7,131 nt of DNA from an uncultured Spirochaetaceae bacterium. GTDB taxonomy: Bacteria; Spirochaetota; Spirochaetia; Sphaerochaetales; Sphaerochaetaceae. Below are positions 6,078-7,131 of the stretch, piece after piece. Under the pieces are notes generated by a model. That model did no database searches and was not told where the DNA came from. It saw only the letters and a list, made by a program, of their open reading frames with translations. A program made the position numbers and the translations under genes. Every line of letters starts with the position of its first letter. Within the stretch, counting starts at the first letter, position 1. The stretch is taken from contig CANRIJ010000076.1 in assembly GCA_947630635.1 (NCBI GenBank), forward strand, positions 1 through 7,131. The letters are read 5' to 3'.

Positions 6078-7131
6078 TATTCGCCCTCCCAATGAAAAAG
6101 ACATATCTATATAAGATAAAAGAAATAAACACAAAAATGGCCTCATCCCCCGGTGAATAGGAGAAGAAAGGCATAATGAGGCCAGGAAACGGAAAATAGC
6201 CTGCTACAAAGAGCGCACTGAGGCCTGCTTCTAGACTAATGAACATGCTTAGGCCCAAAGAGGCGCCGGATATTGGCAGGTTTCCTCTTTTATATGCCCT
6301 ACCAGCTGTTCTTGCACCAATAAGGGCATATAAAAGAAAGAAGAGAAAAATGAAAAAAGAGCCAAATGCTCCAATCTCCTCGCAAATGGAGGCAAATATG
6401 TACTCGCTTTTTACTCCCTCAATCTCACCAAGCTTATAGAGGCCCCTTCCAACCCCATTTCCAAATAGAGAACCATCGTTAATTGCCAAACGGGATTTGA
6501 AGAGGCTTTCGCTATATAAAGTGGAGTCATTTACTGGATAGACTGAGAAAGCAGTATCAGCAAAGACCCTAGGCGAGACAAAGAGAATAAACAAAACTGT
6601 TACTGACAAAAAGAGAAACGAGAAGATCGCATATCTTCTCTTCGATCCCGATGCTACCATCATCATAAATAGAACTAGTATCAGGAGAAATGCGGGCCCT
6701 GCTCCTCCAACAAGAGCAGTTCCGATTACAAATAGGGTTACAAAGAGAGCAACAATGGAGAAATATATTCCATTTCTCTCATTGAGCTTAGCTATCGGCA
6801 TAATTGTTCCCGAAATCAGGCTTATAACAGCAAGTGAGTTTATAGACTGTATGGTGAAGAGCCTAATTGAGAATAGAGAGAAGAACGAGCCCTCTCTAAA
6901 GCCAGGGAAAAACATGAGAATATTCACCAGGGCTGCTATTGGGCAAAAGAAGAAGAAGCTCTTTCTCATTGCCTTAAGCGGTATTAGTCGAACTATAAGC
7001 GAGAGGAGAAAGCCCAAGAGTATACCGCCAAGCTGCCAAAGAAGGTAGTAATAGTGTGGGTGCCCATTTTTAATTGCGTCATCATAGGAGGCTGAGTACA
7101 TCATAAAGAGGCCAAAGAGAACGAGGACAAG
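6067..7131 (-). CDS. ftsW: FtsW/RodA-like SEDS membrane protein, atypical (5' end cut by right edge)
   Basis: The reading frame is open to the right edge, giving 354 residues that lack only the first part of the gene. It begins inside the first membrane helix, FGLFMMYSAS (6-15), a typical FtsW/RodA signature (GLVMVYSAS). About nine or ten hydrophobic helices follow. SEDS proteins polymerise lipid II into glycan strands; FtsW does so at the septum with a class B PBP. The large loop keeps recognisable order: LAINDGSLFGNGVGRGLYKL (215-234), SEYIFASICEEIG (242-254), PFFSYS (321-326). Several signature residues are changed. The position of the TDFIF Asp (E. coli Asp297) is Glu243, RW before helix 4 is absent, IQPAEL reads IQSINSL, the PDLGT motif reads GGAGPAF, and SYGGSS reads SYSPGD. 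The family call follows from topology, the YSAS and loop similarity and the place before ftsA. FtsW rather than RodA is inferred from context. Confidence 0.85.
   Translation of the reverse strand, partial: LVLVLFGLFMMYSASYDDAIKNGHPHYYYLLWQLGGILLGFLLSLIVRLIPLKAMRKSFFFFCPIAALVNILMFFPGFREGSFFSLFSIRLFTIQSINSLAVISLISGTIMPIAKLNERNGIYFSIVALFVTLFVIGTALVGGAGPAFLLILVLFMMMVASGSKRRYAIFSFLFLSVTVLFILFVSPRVFADTAFSVYPVNDSTLYSESLFKSRLAINDGSLFGNGVGRGLYKLGEIEGVKSEYIFASICEEIGAFGSFFIFLFFLLYALIGARTAGRAYKRGNLPISGASLGLSMFISLEAGLSALFVAGYFPFPGLIMPFFSYSPGDEAIFVFISFILYRYVFFIGRANNDK
6084..6090 (-). promoter_or_regulatory. Strong ribosome binding site for the short ORF before ftsA
   Basis: GGGAGGG on the minus strand, six bases before the ATG at 6077 and within the last codons of the ftsW-like gene, where it encodes part of IGRAN. 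It is the main reason for treating the 55-codon ORF as translated. Confidence 0.6.

Noticed and set aside
5910..6146. Longer 78-codon version of the short ORF before ftsA
   Set aside because: Its start would be deep inside the ftsW-like gene without a clear ribosome site. The ATG at 6077 has a strong one.

Overview
The window carries one continuous leftward (minus-strand) gene series with almost no non-coding DNA. In transcription order it holds: an ftsW/rodA-like gene cut by the right edge (7131-6067), a 55-codon ORF (6077-5910), ftsA (5905-4673), ftsZ (4662-3430), a XerD-like tyrosine recombinase (3440-2547), a divergent DprA/Smf-like gene (2508-1840), xerC (1859-930), hslV (958-413) and the start of hslU cut by the left edge (432-1). 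Most junctions are overlaps of 11 to 29 bases or gaps of 4 to 10 bases. The largest gap is 38 bases (2509-2546). I see no plus-strand gene, tRNA, CRISPR array, insertion sequence or intrinsic terminator, so it reads as one operon, perhaps with weak internal promoters.

The organism is most likely a spirochaete. This rests on recalled gene order: ftsW-ftsQ-ftsA-ftsZ followed by smf(dprA)-topA-xerC resembles the Treponema layout, and the (topA)-xerC-hslV-hslU block also occurs in Firmicutes as codV-clpQ-clpY. Here topA is missing between the dprA-like gene and xerC, a second xer gene sits right after ftsZ, and no normal ftsQ fits between ftsW and ftsA. Moderate GC, heavy AGA/AGG arginine use and GAGAG-rich coding strands are seen throughout. 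A Sphaerochaeta-like lineage is attractive because those spirochaetes have been reported to lack penicillin-binding proteins, but this is inference.

Functionally, FtsZ forms the division ring and FtsA tethers it to the membrane. FtsW would be the septal peptidoglycan glycosyltransferase, and the two Xer proteins would resolve chromosome dimers at division. HslV and HslU form an ATP-dependent protease. FtsA, FtsZ, both Xer proteins, HslV and the visible part of HslU look intact and mostly canonical. The unusual parts are the FtsW-like protein, which keeps the membrane architecture but has lost most SEDS signature motifs including the catalytic Asp (Glu here), the DprA-like protein, which keeps a recognisable outline without the family's key residues, and the tiny translationally coupled ORF in the ftsQ position. 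Together they suggest an altered or decaying septal peptidoglycan module beside a strongly conserved FtsA/FtsZ core.
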